From NCBI GenBank assembly GCA_017469785.1, contig JAFUFU010000049.1, positions 1 to 51,185 on the forward strand: 51,185 nt of DNA, in the 5' to 3' direction. A program made the position numbers and the translations under genes. This document shows positions 51,154 through 51,185 of the stretch, one piece after another (position 1 is the first letter of the stretch; each line of letters begins with the position of its first letter). Below the pieces are notes generated by a model that saw only the letters and a program-made list of their open reading frames with translations, was not told where the DNA came from and made no database searches. This stretch comes from Treponema sp. (lineage in GTDB: Bacteria > Spirochaetota > Spirochaetia > Treponematales > Treponemataceae).

Positions 51154-51185
51154 ATGGGAAAACAGCTTAGTCCGCTGGAAAAAGA
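51154..51185 (+). CDS. Start of an unidentified gene (truncated by the window edge)
   Basis: ATG at 51154 with GGAGGTG upstream, encoding MGKQLSPLEK. Too short to classify. The preceding TGGACAC string and hairpin make a transposase of an insertion sequence possible, but unproven. Confidence 0.45.
   Translation, partial: MGKQLSPLEK

Overview
The window looks like a chromosomal segment of a spirochaete, most likely an anaerobic Treponema. It has moderate GC. It carries a short ParC/GyrA-type subunit and a ParE/GyrB-type subunit, many small lipoproteins and periplasmic proteins, a PilZ protein, SpoIIE phosphatases beside a STAS protein, and sigma28-like promoter strings. This assignment rests on my recall of protein families, not on a search.

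Region 1 (1-9001) is the most unusual part. It encodes three nitrogenase component-1-like subunits: a partial K-like gene at the left edge, then a K-like and a D-like gene. With them come a NifB-type radical SAM protein, a separate small NifX/NifB-C-type cofactor-binding protein, two tandem cysteine-synthase-like PLP enzymes and a LysR regulator, packed as one operon from 1182. No NifH-like reductase lies inside the window, so it is expected to the left. The D-like subunit keeps the P-cluster cysteine spacing and the cofactor cysteine but has Phe where NifD has its cofactor histidine. Linkage to CysK-like enzymes and to a sulfonate/nitrate-type ABC transporter (9209-12227) suggests a nitrogenase-like enzyme for reductive sulfur scavenging, with released sulfide or thiol captured as cysteine. 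That is inference. Paired palindromes with T-N11-A cores lie over the nifB-like promoter, and another lies near -65 of the transporter promoter.

Region 2 (12432-19767) holds an acyl-CoA synthetase, a RACo-like ASKHA protein, and a minus-strand operon parC - membrane protein - IMPACT/YigZ - small outer-membrane barrel. Region 3 (19768-22742) is an AT-rich restriction island between parE and parC: an HpaII-like endonuclease, an HNH nuclease, a truncated C5 methyltransferase and a small unknown gene, bordered by hairpin repeats. Region 4 (22743-32037) has parE, radC, a glucosaminidase-like lipoprotein, a UMP-kinase-like protein, an ECF sigma factor / anti-sigma-like / transglutaminase-like group, and cysS.

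Region 5 (32075-45216) holds murB, a tandem cyclic-nucleotide-domain regulator, small exported proteins, TPR, PilZ and NAGPA-type proteins, rpsU, a von Willebrand A protein, glyA, hslO and an RRM protein. murB carries two in-frame insertions made of dispersed palindromic repeats. Region 6 (45376-51078) is a partner-switching module (two SpoIIE-type phosphatases and a STAS antagonist) followed by a VanY-type peptidase and a DUF72 protein. The window ends in the start of an unidentified gene, possibly a mobile element.

Recurring genome-level features are hairpin repeats whose flanks are conserved while the stem arms differ, and -10 boxes placed 6-8 nt before start codons, which predicts leaderless transcripts.
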